64,000 nt of DNA, from contig JAPPGE010000047.1 of assembly GCA_028821455.1 (NCBI GenBank), positions 127,873 through 191,872 on the forward strand, given 5' to 3'. A model generated the notes under the pieces. That model was not told the DNA's origin and did not search any database. It saw only the letters and a list, made by a program, of their open reading frames with translations. Origin of the DNA: a bacterium (GTDB lineage Bacteria; Pseudomonadota; Alphaproteobacteria; SP197). The position numbers and the translations under genes are program-made. This document shows positions 28,720-37,276 of the stretch, piece by piece (the first letter of the stretch is position 1; every line of letters starts with the position of its first letter).

Positions 28720-29781
28720 ATGACGTTCCATGATCCCGAGACCATGGAGGTCAGGCCCGAGGAACGGCTCGACCTGAAACGTCTCGAACCCTGGTTGCGT
28801 GACAACCTCGAGGGAGCTGAAGGGCCGCTCACCGTTCGCCAGTTTGGCGGCGGTCACGCCAATCTGACCTATCTCCTCGATTTCGCCGGCCGGGAGTACG
28901 TGTTGAGGCGTCCGCCACTGGGGCCGGTTGCGCCTTCTGCCCACGACATGCGCCGCGAACATCGCATTCTCTCGCGGCTGTGGCAGGCGTGGGACCTGGC
29001 GCCCCGAAGCTACGTCCTGTGCACCGACGCCACCATTCTCGGCGCCGATTTCCATGTCATGGAACGGCGCCACGGTCTGGTGCTGCGGGCCACCAATCCC
29101 CACATCACCGACGGCAAGCCGGAAGTCTGCCGACGCATTGGCGCGATGGTCGCCGAGGTTCTTGCCAGCCTGCACGGAATTGACGCCGATGCGGTCGGTC
29201 TCGGTGATCTCGGCAGGCCTGATGGCTTTGTGGACCGTCAGGTCGAGGGCTGGGCCGGTCGCTGGGAGGCCGCGCTGGATGATGCCTCTCCGGACGCTTC
29301 CGTTCTGGTCCGCTGGATACGCGAGGAACGGCCGGCCTCCGGCGCGGCGACGCTGGTCCACAACGACTTCAAGCTGGACAACATCCTGGTGGCGCGGGAC
29401 GACCTGGCGAAGGCCATGGCGGTCCTTGACTGGGACATGTGCACGCGGGGAGATCCCCTGCTCGATCTGGCCAATCTCGTGGCCTATTGGACCGAGGAGA
29501 GCGACAGCGCGACTTGGCGACAGGCGGTCTGGATGCCCACCGACAAACCGGGCTTCCCGACACGCTCCGAACTGGTCGATCTCTACGCCGGCCTCACCGG
29601 CTTCGATGTCTCGAGGTTTGCCTGGTACGAGGTCTTCGTCACCTTCAAGATCGCTGTCATCATCCAGCAGATCTACGTCCGTTACCTGAGGGGTCAGACA
29701 AGCGATGAGCGCTTTGCCATCATGGGTGACCGGGTACGGGCACTGATTGCCAAGTGCGAGGAACTGACGAGCCGTCAGTGA
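28720..29781 (+). CDS. APH-type phosphotransferase (ACAD10/11 kinase-like, LvaA-like)
   Basis: 353 residues with the aminoglycoside-phosphotransferase kinase fold: FGGGHANLTYLL as glycine-rich loop, YVLRRPP with the ATP-binding Lys replaced by Arg as often in this subfamily, the catalytic loop LVHNDFKLDNILV (HxD...N) and metal-binding VLDWDMCTRGDPLLDL. The LRRPPLG start is typical of the kinase fused to or paired with ACAD10/11 dehydrogenases. There it phosphorylates the 4-hydroxyl of an acyl-CoA so that phosphate can be eliminated. Its position in an acyl-CoA operon with an ACAD11-type dehydrogenase supports this over antibiotic resistance. The last seven bases overlap convergent msrA. Confidence 0.88.
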   Translation: MTFHDPETMEVRPEERLDLKRLEPWLRDNLEGAEGPLTVRQFGGGHANLTYLLDFAGREYVLRRPPLGPVAPSAHDMRREHRILSRLWQAWDLAPRSYVLCTDATILGADFHVMERRHGLVLRATNPHITDGKPEVCRRIGAMVAEVLASLHGIDADAVGLGDLGRPDGFVDRQVEGWAGRWEAALDDASPDASVLVRWIREERPASGAATLVHNDFKLDNILVARDDLAKAMAVLDWDMCTRGDPLLDLANLVAYWTEESDSATWRQAVWMPTDKPGFPTRSELVDLYAGLTGFDVSRFAWYEVFVTFKIAVIIQQIYVRYLRGQTSDERFAIMGDRVRALIAKCEELTSRQ

Positions 29782-30266
29782 CCAAACATGCGCCGCAAAC
29801 CAAAGTGTTGCTGGCGCTTTTCCATGAATCTCTGATGGTAGTCCTCAGCCATCCAGAAGGTTTCGGCATCGCAGATTTCGGTGACAATCCTGCGTCCGTC
29901 GCGTCGCCGGGTCTGCTCTTCATCGCGTGAGGCAAGGGCAGCTTCGCGCTGATCATGATCGTGAACGAAGATTGCCGAACGGTACTGGGTGCCGATGTCC
30001 GGTCCCTGCCGGTTGGCCGTGGTGGGATCGTGCATGGCCCAGAAGTGGGACAGCAACTCGCGGTAGCTCACGACATCGGGATCGAACGTGACCAGAACGG
30101 CCTCCGCGTGGCCAGTACTCCCCGTGCACACCTCGTGATAGGTCGGGTGGTCCAGGTGGCCGCCCGTGTAACCGACGACGGCATCACGGACACCCTGGAT
30201 CTCCCTGAACCGGACTTCAGGTCCCCAGAAACATCCGGCGGCAAACGTTGCCTTCAATTCAGCCAT
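29775..30266 (-). CDS. msrA: Peptide methionine (S)-S-oxide reductase
   Basis: 163-residue repair enzyme. The catalytic Cys is in the invariant GCFWG motif (residues 11-15), followed by GVRDAVVGYTGGHLDHPTYHEVCTGSTGHAEAV and QYRSAIF, all MsrA hallmarks. It reduces methionine-S-sulfoxide in oxidised proteins using thioredoxin; C-terminal recycling cysteines of some orthologues are absent, so it is a short form. It lies 15 bases downstream of an SDR gene on the same strand and its 3' end overlaps the convergent kinase gene. Confidence 0.95.
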   Translation of the reverse strand: MAELKATFAAGCFWGPEVRFREIQGVRDAVVGYTGGHLDHPTYHEVCTGSTGHAEAVLVTFDPDVVSYRELLSHFWAMHDPTTANRQGPDIGTQYRSAIFVHDHDQREAALASRDEEQTRRRDGRRIVTEICDAETFWMAEDYHQRFMEKRQQHFGLRRMFGH

Positions 30267-30281
30267 GTCGGTGGCCTCCCC

Positions 30282-31052
30282 TCACAGTCCCGCAGCGATG
30301 GTGGCACCGCCATCCACCACGATCGTCTGGCCGGTAATGTAGCGCCCGGCGTCCGACGCGAGGAACACCGCCGTGCCGGCAATGTCATCGGGCTCGCCAA
30401 TGCGCCTCATGGGATAGTGTTCCTCGACCCTGGCCAATCGTTCGGGATTCTCCCACAACGCTTTCGCAAAGTCCGTGCGTACAAGACCAGGAGCGATGGT
30501 GTTGATCCGAACGCCGTGTTCTCCCCAGGTGACCGCAAGATTGCGCGCCATGGCGATGACGGCCGCCTTTGAGATGCCATAGGTACCGATGTCGTCGGTC
30601 CCCTTGATGCCGGCGATCGATGAAACGTAGATGATGGTGCCGCCACCGCGTTCGGCCATGCCGGGGAGGACCAGTCGCGCGAGCCACAGGTTGGCCCTGA
30701 CGTTGCAGTTGATGATCTTCTCGAAAGCGCTCTCGCCGATGGTGGTCATCGGGCCATAGTGCGGATTGACGGCGGCATTGCCGACAAGGCAGTCGATCCG
30801 GTCGAACTCGTCGATTGACGTTGCCACGAGGTGTTCCAGCTGGTCGATGTGGGTGACATTGCAGGCCACTGCGGCTGCCTCCCCGCCGGCCTCGCGAATC
30901 GTCCGGGCCACCTCTTCGCACGCGTCAAGCTTGCGGCTCGACACCACGATACGGGCGCCAGCGTCGGCCATGCGCAGAGCCATCGCGCGACCGATTCCCC
31001 GCGATGCGCCGGTGACGACAGCCACCTTCCCCGTCAGGTCGAAGAGTCCCAT
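30282..31052 (-). CDS. SDR-family oxidoreductase
   Basis: 256-residue classical short-chain dehydrogenase: TGASRGIGRAMAL cofactor loop, NAAVN, the Ser in YVSSIAGIKG, the YGISKAAV Tyr/Lys pair and the C-terminal ITGQTIVVDGGATI. The VSSRK after the second strand suggests NADP(H) preference. The start at 31052 has a strong GGGAGAGAGG before it; the frame is open to 31259 but that part is unlike the family. It is divergent from the acyl-CoA dehydrogenase pair, with an 88-base shared upstream region, so it probably acts on a related hydroxyacyl- or ketoacyl-CoA. Confidence 0.9.
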   Translation of the reverse strand: MGLFDLTGKVAVVTGASRGIGRAMALRMADAGARIVVSSRKLDACEEVARTIREAGGEAAAVACNVTHIDQLEHLVATSIDEFDRIDCLVGNAAVNPHYGPMTTIGESAFEKIINCNVRANLWLARLVLPGMAERGGGTIIYVSSIAGIKGTDDIGTYGISKAAVIAMARNLAVTWGEHGVRINTIAPGLVRTDFAKALWENPERLARVEEHYPMRRIGEPDDIAGTAVFLASDAGRYITGQTIVVDGGATIAAGL

Positions 31053-31140
31053 CGCCCTCTCTCCCGTCATTGCGCATCGTTGCCACGCCATACTAGATTG
31101 TCCACTCAAATCCGTGGTCAGGAATGGGGATGCCGGACGC

Positions 31141-32322
31141 ATGCAGATGACGTTTACAGACGCCGACGAGGCCTTTCGCGATGAACTTCGGGACTTCATC
31201 GAGCGGGAGTGCGACCCGGGCTCGCGCGAACGCATGGAGAAAGGCCTTGGTATAGGCAAGGAGGATTATGTCGACTGGCACCGCAAACTTGCCACGAAGG
31301 GCTGGTCCTGTCCGCACTGGCCGGTCGAACATGGCGGTTGCGACTGGACGCCCGTGCGTCACTACATATTCGAAGCGGAAACCGGCGAGGCCTGCTGCCC
31401 GCCACCGGTGCCGTTCGGTCCCGAAATGGTCGCACCAGTGGTCTGGACCTTCGGCACGCGGGAACAGCAGCGCCAGCACTTGCCTCCCATCCTGGCGGGC
31501 GATTTGTGGTGGGCTCAAGGATACTCCGAACCCAATTCCGGCTCGGATCTCGCCAGCCTGAGGACGGCGGCCCGCCTCGACGGTGACCACTACGTTGTCA
31601 ACGGCACCAAGACCTGGACGACAATGGCCCACTTTGCCGACTGGATCTTCCTCCTGGTGCGTACCTCCAGCGAAGGCAAGAAACAGGAGGGAATCACATT
31701 CCTCCTTGTCGACATGACATCGCCCGGGATCACCATCCACCCGATCATCACCATGGAAGGTGGACACGAAGTGAATCAGGTGGTCTTCGATGATGTCCGC
31801 GTTCCTGCCGCCAACCGCATCGGCGAGGAGAACAGGGGCTGGACCTATGCCAAGTTCCTTCTCGGCTACGAGCGCTTCAACATGGCGGGCATTCCCCAGG
31901 CCAAACGCCAGATGAAGCGCCTGCGTCACATCGCCGGAGACCAGGGCATCGACAGCGATCCGGGGTTCCGGGCGAGGATGGCCGATGCCGAGATCCAGAT
32001 CATGGCTCTCGAATCGACGATGCTGAGACTGCTGTCGTCCGTCGCCGCCGGCAAGGACCCCGGCAATGAAGCCTCCTACATCAAGATCCGTGGCACCGAG
32101 ATCGATCAGCTGATGACCGAACTCGCCATGGAAGCCGCCGGTCCCTACGTGCTGCCCTATGCGCCAAGGGCCCTCGAAGAGGGCTGGAACGAGGAACCGC
32201 TGGGACCCGACTATGCAGCACCCGTTGCACCCGACTACTTCAATACCCGCAAGGTGACGATCTACGGCGGATCCAACGAGATCCAGAAGAACATCATCGC
32301 CAAGCACGTACTGGGTCTCTAG
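31141..32322 (+). CDS. Acyl-CoA dehydrogenase, subunit of a two-gene pair (catalytic-like)
   Basis: 393 residues with full acyl-CoA dehydrogenase architecture: WAQGYSEPNSGSDLASL, YVVNGTKTWTTMAHFADW, the FLLGYERF segment and the terminal IYGGSNEIQKNIIAKHVLGL, where Gly replaces the Glu of YEGT-type enzymes. This is normal for the FadE subgroup whose catalytic base lies elsewhere. The next gene, four bases later, encodes a second, shorter dehydrogenase, the layout of heteromeric alpha2beta2 enzymes known from steroid and branched acyl-CoA degradation. The start at 31141 was chosen because the conserved helix begins there. Confidence 0.9.
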   Translation: MQMTFTDADEAFRDELRDFIERECDPGSRERMEKGLGIGKEDYVDWHRKLATKGWSCPHWPVEHGGCDWTPVRHYIFEAETGEACCPPPVPFGPEMVAPVVWTFGTREQQRQHLPPILAGDLWWAQGYSEPNSGSDLASLRTAARLDGDHYVVNGTKTWTTMAHFADWIFLLVRTSSEGKKQEGITFLLVDMTSPGITIHPIITMEGGHEVNQVVFDDVRVPAANRIGEENRGWTYAKFLLGYERFNMAGIPQAKRQMKRLRHIAGDQGIDSDPGFRARMADAEIQIMALESTMLRLLSSVAAGKDPGNEASYIKIRGTEIDQLMTELAMEAAGPYVLPYAPRALEEGWNEEPLGPDYAAPVAPDYFNTRKVTIYGGSNEIQKNIIAKHVLGL

Positions 32323-32326
32323 AGAC

Positions 32327-33439
32327 ATGCTGAATCTGGAGCTCAACGAGGGGCAGCTGCTCCTCCGGGAAAGCGTCGAGCGATTTGTCGAGCGCGAGTA
32401 TAGCTTCGAACGTCATCGCGCATCGGTTGCCGAGGACGAAGGGTTCAGCCGCACGCTGTGGAAGGAGTTTGCCGAACTCGGCTGGCTTGGCGTCGGCCTG
32501 GATTCCGAATTCGGCGGCGCCCGGGACGTCGCCCTCCTGATGGAGGGGCTGGGACGCGGCCTCGTGGTCGAACCGTTCCTCCCCAGCATCGTGATGGCAG
32601 CGAAGGCCATCGCCATCGCCGGTGGCGGGGATGAGGGCTCCGAGATCATCGCCCGGGCAGCGACCGGTGATCATCTGCTGTCGTTCGCCTTTACCGAACC
32701 GCGCTCGCGCTACCGCATCGATCACGTGACCACCCGCGCCACTCGGTCGGGCGGCAGCTGGGCTCTCAACGGTCGCAAGAGCCTTGTCTTCAACGGCGAT
32801 GCCGCCGACTCACTCGTGGTGACGGCAAGAACATCGGGCAGCACCCGGGAACAGGGCGGTCTTTCCCTCTTCCTGGTGGACGGCGAAGGCGATGGCGTTT
32901 CCAGGCGCGCCTATCCGACCAATGACAGCAGGCGAGCCGCCGACATCGATTTCCACGATGCTCCAGGCCGTCTGCTCGGCGTAGCCGGCGAAGCCCACAC
33001 AGTGATCGCGGAAGTCGTCGATCGGGCCGCCGCGGCCGTCTGTGCCGAATCACTCGGCCTCATGTCCCGCCTCAATGACCTCACGGTTGACTATTCGAAG
33101 ACCCGCGAACAGTTCGGTCAGCCGATCGGCCGGTTCCAGGTCCTGCAACATCGCATGGTGGACATGTTCGTGGCTCTCGAGGAGTCGCGCTCGATGACAA
33201 CTGTCTACATGGGCGATGTCGATGCCACCGATGCCGTCGAGCGGCAAAGGGCGGTATCGGCCATGAAGGTGCAATGCGACAAGGCCGGGCGCCTGGTCGG
33301 TCAGGAAGCGGTGCAGCTTCATGGCGGCATTGCCATGACCCAGGACTACGAAGCCGGCCACCACTTCAAGAGACTGAGCGTCATCCATCGCCTGTTTGGC
33401 GACATCGACTGGCACCTCGACCGCTTCGCCAGCCTCTGA
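32327..33439 (+). CDS. Acyl-CoA dehydrogenase-like second subunit
   Basis: 370-residue acyl-CoA dehydrogenase homologue. The fold is evident (LGWLGVGLDSEFGG, FAFTEPRSRY, YSKTREQFGQPIGRFQVLQH, LHGGIAMTQDYEAGHHFKR). However, the C-terminal segment reads VIHRLFGDIDWHLDRF and lacks the E/D-G-T motif that carries the catalytic base in many members. Loss of that motif in the shorter partner is typical of heteromeric dehydrogenases, where this subunit completes FAD binding. It is tightly coupled (4 bases) to the preceding gene, and both probably form one enzyme. Confidence 0.88.
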   Translation: MLNLELNEGQLLLRESVERFVEREYSFERHRASVAEDEGFSRTLWKEFAELGWLGVGLDSEFGGARDVALLMEGLGRGLVVEPFLPSIVMAAKAIAIAGGGDEGSEIIARAATGDHLLSFAFTEPRSRYRIDHVTTRATRSGGSWALNGRKSLVFNGDAADSLVVTARTSGSTREQGGLSLFLVDGEGDGVSRRAYPTNDSRRAADIDFHDAPGRLLGVAGEAHTVIAEVVDRAAAAVCAESLGLMSRLNDLTVDYSKTREQFGQPIGRFQVLQHRMVDMFVALEESRSMTTVYMGDVDATDAVERQRAVSAMKVQCDKAGRLVGQEAVQLHGGIAMTQDYEAGHHFKRLSVIHRLFGDIDWHLDRFASL

Positions 33440-33446
33440 TGGCACC

Positions 33447-33461
33447 CCCGGCAAAGCCGGG
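33447..33461. terminator. Short GC-rich hairpin between convergent genes
   Basis: CCCGGC-AAA-GCCGGG, a perfect 6-bp stem with a 3-base loop, lies eight bases after the stop of the second acyl-CoA dehydrogenase gene and before the convergent hydrolase gene. No U-tract follows, so terminator activity is a guess from position. Confidence 0.4.
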
Positions 33462-33497
33462 CGAGTGTCTCTTCCGTCACATGACAGATGGCGATGA

Positions 33498-34694
33498 TCA
33501 CGTGGCAAGGGCGTGGGCGATGGCCTTGAACGAACGCTCCATGTTATTGAAGAACTTCTCGTCCGCCGGGGCGGGATGACTCGAGTGGCGCGCACAAACG
33601 ACACCGGCAACCGGATCGACGAAGAGCATCTGACCGTGGATACCGATGCCGAAGAAGGGCCGGTGGGGATCATTGAGGTCCGAGTACCACTTGGAGCGGT
33701 AATGGCATCCCGGCATCATCTCGGCGAATGAGCCACGATCCCATGCGTCGCTGTCGCCATTCTCCCTGAAGTCCCGGATCCACGATTCAGGAATGATGCG
33801 CCGGCCGTCCATGACCCCGTTCTGGAGGTGAAGCTGGCCAAAGCGGGCAAGGTCGCGCGTGGTGACGCACAGACCGCCGTCCGTCTGTGGCGCCCCGAGC
33901 CGATCGAGCGTGATGTAGGCATCGTCGCCCGCCCCCATCGGCTGCCAGATTTCCCGACTGAGCAGCGTGGCAAAGTCCGTTCCCGACACCCTCTCCAGAA
34001 CCCATCCCAGAAGATCGGTGTTGGTCGACACATAGTGGAAGACGTCGCCGTGCCGGCCGGCGGGACGCATTGTGGCGATGTACTCCCGCAGATTGTCCGG
34101 TGCTCCCTCGATGGCCGGACGCCAGCCAGAAGCGGCATCGAGGCCCGCCATGTCACTCACGGGATTGTCGTAGTCCTCGTCAAAATCCATGCCCACGGTC
34201 ATATCGAGAACATGGCGAATCCGGGCCCCTTCGTATGCCGAACCCTTGACCTCGGGAACGATGTCGGTGACGAGGTCGTCGGGTGAAAGGAGGTCGCGCT
34301 CGACAAGGATGCCGGTGAGCGATCCGGTGAAGGACTTGGTCACCGACATGAGGAGATGCGGTTCATGGGGAGCCACGCCTTCGGCATAGCGTTCGGTGAC
34401 AACAACCCCCTGGCAGAGCACCACAAGACCGTCCATGTACCCGGTCTCGATCGTCCTGCCGACGGTTGTCACGGCTCCCTCGGCGTCCTCGAACTCGATA
34501 TCGTCGAGCCACACCGCCTCATGCTGCAGCGGCCGCGCCGCTCCGGCGCCGCGCCAGACATGCCCGGTGGGAAGCATGCGGCGCATGTTGCGAAAGGCCC
34601 ATCGGTTGAATGGCCCTTTCTGCATGTTGGCGAGGATGACCTGTTCGCCCGGAGCGGCAGGAAAGGTCCTCATCAGTTTCGGGGATTCATTCAT
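33498..34694 (-). CDS. Serine hydrolase of the beta-lactamase/class C (EstB-like) family
   Basis: 398 residues. The penicillin-binding fold is shown by the nucleophile motif SVTK (in LLMSVTKSFTG), the Y-x-N-like YVSTN, a GLCVTTRDLARFGQLHL stretch and a C-terminal HG element in GIHGQM replacing KTG. There is no signal peptide, so it is probably a cytosolic esterase or amidase rather than a beta-lactamase. Such genes are common next to catabolic clusters. The 332 bases upstream (34695-35026) separate it from the enone reductase. Confidence 0.85.
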   Translation of the reverse strand: MNESPKLMRTFPAAPGEQVILANMQKGPFNRWAFRNMRRMLPTGHVWRGAGAARPLQHEAVWLDDIEFEDAEGAVTTVGRTIETGYMDGLVVLCQGVVVTERYAEGVAPHEPHLLMSVTKSFTGSLTGILVERDLLSPDDLVTDIVPEVKGSAYEGARIRHVLDMTVGMDFDEDYDNPVSDMAGLDAASGWRPAIEGAPDNLREYIATMRPAGRHGDVFHYVSTNTDLLGWVLERVSGTDFATLLSREIWQPMGAGDDAYITLDRLGAPQTDGGLCVTTRDLARFGQLHLQNGVMDGRRIIPESWIRDFRENGDSDAWDRGSFAEMMPGCHYRSKWYSDLNDPHRPFFGIGIHGQMLFVDPVAGVVCARHSSHPAPADEKFFNNMERSFKAIAHALAT

Positions 34695-35026
34695 GGTGGG
34701 AAAAATTCCAGGTCAACAGACCGGTCCACCATGCAGTCGGCACGGCTTCCGTGCAACCGGACAAGGCGGTTCCTGCGAACCAGTTGATCGCGGCTCAACA
34801 CCCTCGCGCGTCTGCTCTTCTGGTCGAAAAGGCGCTAGGGACTCTTCGGGTCACTCGATCGGACGCCACCACCGACTCCGGCTGATTCCCCGGCCTGGAA
34901 CCGACACATTCCCATGACGGCATGCCGTCGTTCCGCCCGCAGCCCTTTCCCGGTCGCCCGGATGCGACCGCGTCACGTGACGTCACGACAGTGCCCGCCG
35001 GGCAGATCGACAACCGCCGCTCCGGG
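34695..35026. other. 332-base gene-free spacer
   Basis: No credible coding sequence. The only notable element is a pair of overlapping palindromes at 34971-34987, CGTCACGTGACG and GTGACGTCAC, possibly a regulator site or a remnant of a transcript end. I see no clear promoter hexamers or U-rich terminator. Confidence 0.5.
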
Positions 35027-36046
35027 TCAAGCCACGGGATTGTCGCTCACCTGGACGAGCAGCTTGCCGAAATTGCTGCCGTCGAACAGGCGATTGAACG
35101 CCGCCGGTGCGTTTTCGAGCCCCTGCACGATGTCCTCGCGCCACGCCAGAAGGCCCTCGGCAATCCAGCCGGCCAGTCTGCGGCGCGCCTCGTCGTGCCG
35201 CTTGGCGAAATCCGTTACCAGGAAGCCCTCCATGCGGATACGGCGCACAATGAGCCACCAGAGATGGTCCTCCACCAGGTCCTGGCCGGTGGCGTTGTAG
35301 TTCGAGATCGTACCGCAGACCGCCATGCGGCCATGTTCGTTGAGGTTCATCATCGCCGCCCGCGCGATAGGCCCACCGACATTCTCGAAATTGATGTCGA
35401 TCCCTTCGGGACACATGGCGACGATTTCCCGCTGCGGATCGGTGGACTTCCTGTGATTGAAGCAGGCATCGAATCCACAAGCCTGGAGGCACCAGTCAAC
35501 CTTGTCGTCGGATCCTGCGCATCCGGTCACGCGGCACGAGAAAATCTTCGCGATCTGTCCGACTGTGGCGCCGACCGCGCCGGATGCAGCCGACACGAAG
35601 ACAGTCTCCCCGGCCACCGGACGGCAGACGTCGACGAAGCCGTGATAGGCCGTGAGTCCCGGCATGCCCAGCACTCCAAGGGCAGTGCTGACGGGCCCCA
35701 GAGAGGGATCAACCTTCCGGAGTGTGTGGCCGTGCGCCAGCACGTGGGACTGCCATCCACCCTGGGTTTCGACAATGTCACCGGTGCTGAATGTCTTGTG
35801 ACGCGAGTCCAGCACCACGCCAACCGTGCTGCCAATCATGACATCACCGATCTGCATCGGTCCCGCGTAGGACTCGGCGTCATCCATCATTCCCCTCATG
35901 TAGGGATCGAGGGAGAGATAGATGGTACGGGACAACACCTCGCCCGGACCCGGATCGCCGGAATCCTCCTCGACAATCCTGAAGTCATCCGGCTTTGGCA
36001 GCCCATGGGGGCGCCTTGCCATCACCACCTTGCTGTTCTTCTCCAT
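35027..36046 (-). CDS. NADP-dependent MDR-family enone/alkenal reductase (CurA-like)
   Basis: 339 residues, zinc-free medium-chain reductase. The start MARRPHGLPKPDDFRI and YLSLDPYMRGMM are typical of the leukotriene-B4 12-hydroxydehydrogenase / CurA group. The cofactor motif is VSAASGAVGATVGQIAK, and FENVGGPI follows. It reduces the C=C bond of alpha,beta-unsaturated carbonyls, often as detoxification. A good Shine-Dalgarno (GGGAAGGGAG) precedes the ATG. It is divergent from the MOSC gene (119-base spacer) with no shared feature recognised. Confidence 0.9.
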   Translation of the reverse strand: MEKNSKVVMARRPHGLPKPDDFRIVEEDSGDPGPGEVLSRTIYLSLDPYMRGMMDDAESYAGPMQIGDVMIGSTVGVVLDSRHKTFSTGDIVETQGGWQSHVLAHGHTLRKVDPSLGPVSTALGVLGMPGLTAYHGFVDVCRPVAGETVFVSAASGAVGATVGQIAKIFSCRVTGCAGSDDKVDWCLQACGFDACFNHRKSTDPQREIVAMCPEGIDINFENVGGPIARAAMMNLNEHGRMAVCGTISNYNATGQDLVEDHLWWLIVRRIRMEGFLVTDFAKRHDEARRRLAGWIAEGLLAWREDIVQGLENAPAAFNRLFDGSNFGKLLVQVSDNPVA

Positions 36047-36165
36047 GGGTCGCTCCCTTCCCTGACGTCCCCATCATAGGCCATCCGGGCCCGTTCGAGT
36101 GCTGCATCCTTGTCGTCCGCGATTGTCCATGCCACAAGGACGCCGTGACACGGGGGTGAACGCGC

Positions 36166-36606
36166 ATGTCTGGAACCATAGTTGCCATAGCACGGCGTGG
36201 CGCATCGAGAGCGCCCATGGAGGAGGTCGAAGCAACGACGATCAGTGTCGATGCCGGAGTCGAGGGTGATCTGCGTGGCGAACCAGGCGACCGGCAGGTC
36301 ACCATCCTGACCCGGGAAAGTTGGGATGCGGCATGCAGCGAACTGGGAGAACGCCTGTCGTGGACAACGCGGCGGTCCAACATTTTCATTGCCGGTCTTC
36401 GTGTCGAAGGCCAGCTCGGCCGAACCGTTCAGATCGGTGATGTGGAACTCGCCATTACCGGTGAAACCGATCCGTGCAGCCGCATGGAAGAACAGGCCGC
36501 AGGCCTGCGCCAGGCCCTTGCGGTGGACTGGCGCGGCGGCGTGACCTGCCGTGTTCTCAAGTCCGGTTCCATCAGGGTGGGTGACAGGGTAGAATTTGCA
36601 TCGTGA
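36166..36606 (+). CDS. MOSC domain protein
   Basis: 146-residue stand-alone MOSC domain: VDAGVEGDLRGEPGDRQVTILTRESW near the N-terminus, TRRSNIFIAGL in the middle, and DPCSRMEE with the cysteine expected to bind the molybdenum cofactor. Single-domain MOSC proteins carry or transfer Moco-bound sulfur, or act as N-hydroxylated-compound reductases with partners. The following gene (isochorismatase-like) is 30 bases away on the same strand. No oxidoreductase partner is adjacent. Confidence 0.85.
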   Translation: MSGTIVAIARRGASRAPMEEVEATTISVDAGVEGDLRGEPGDRQVTILTRESWDAACSELGERLSWTTRRSNIFIAGLRVEGQLGRTVQIGDVELAITGETDPCSRMEEQAAGLRQALAVDWRGGVTCRVLKSGSIRVGDRVEFAS

Positions 36607-36636
36607 TCTCAACTTTGAACGCCGAGGGAGGATGAC

Positions 36637-37248
36637 ATGGCAGCTCTGACCGAAGGCAACCCTGCCCTCATCATTGTCGACATCATGGGAACCGGGCGTC
36701 CCGAAGACGATGACGGCGGCATTCCCAGCATGGGCGGCGAGGAGGAGCGCGTTGACCGCGTGATCCCGCTCATCGAGGCTGCGCGTGCCAGCAACATACC
36801 GGTCATCTACATCATCGAGGTGCACCGGCCCGATCACGTGGATTTCGGACGCGAGCTCGACGGCGACGAAAGTGTGCACTGTGTCGAAGGACATCCGGGC
36901 ACGCGCATTCACGTTCGCCTGCCCTATCGCGAGGGTGTGGACTACCTGATCCCGAAACGCCGCTATTCCGCCTTCTTCGGAACCGACTTCGAAATCCTGC
37001 TGAAGGGACTCAAGGTCGATACGCTTTTCCTGTGCGGTGGCCTGACCGATGTCTGTGTCCACTACACCTTCGTCGATGCACACCAGCACGACTATCATGC
37101 CCACGTCGTGGAGGACTGCGTCGGCGGTTCGAGCTTCGAGGCCCACAACGCCTCTCTCAGGGCGATGGAGTATCTCCAGCACGGTGCCAGGTGCAGCAGC
37201 CACGATGTCATCGCCGCCTTCCGGGAGCGTCAGCGCGAAGCCGCCTGA
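36637..37248 (+). CDS. Isochorismatase-family cysteine hydrolase
   Basis: 203 residues with the catalytic triad of the family: Asp15 in LIIVDIM, Lys in IPKRRYSAFFGTD and the nucleophilic Cys in CGGLTDVCVHYTFVDA. This group includes nicotinamidases, N-carbamoylsarcosine amidases and ureidoacrylate hydrolases. The product is unknown, though N-carbamoyl or amide cleavage would fit the nearby N-demethylase-like flavoprotein 28 bases downstream. GGGAGGA precedes the ATG at good spacing. Confidence 0.85.
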   Translation: MAALTEGNPALIIVDIMGTGRPEDDDGGIPSMGGEEERVDRVIPLIEAARASNIPVIYIIEVHRPDHVDFGRELDGDESVHCVEGHPGTRIHVRLPYREGVDYLIPKRRYSAFFGTDFEILLKGLKVDTLFLCGGLTDVCVHYTFVDAHQHDYHAHVVEDCVGGSSFEAHNASLRAMEYLQHGARCSSHDVIAAFRERQREAA

Positions 37249-37276
37249 ACACCAGCTGATCGGGTGAAACGGCACC

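Noticed and set aside
28720..29781. Aminoglycoside resistance gene
   Set aside because: Despite the APH fold, the LRRPPLG start and the acyl-CoA operon context match ACAD10/11-type kinases instead of resistance enzymes.
33498..34694. Class C beta-lactamase
   Set aside because: It has the SxxK fold but no signal peptide and no KTG box; an esterase-like hydrolase is more likely.
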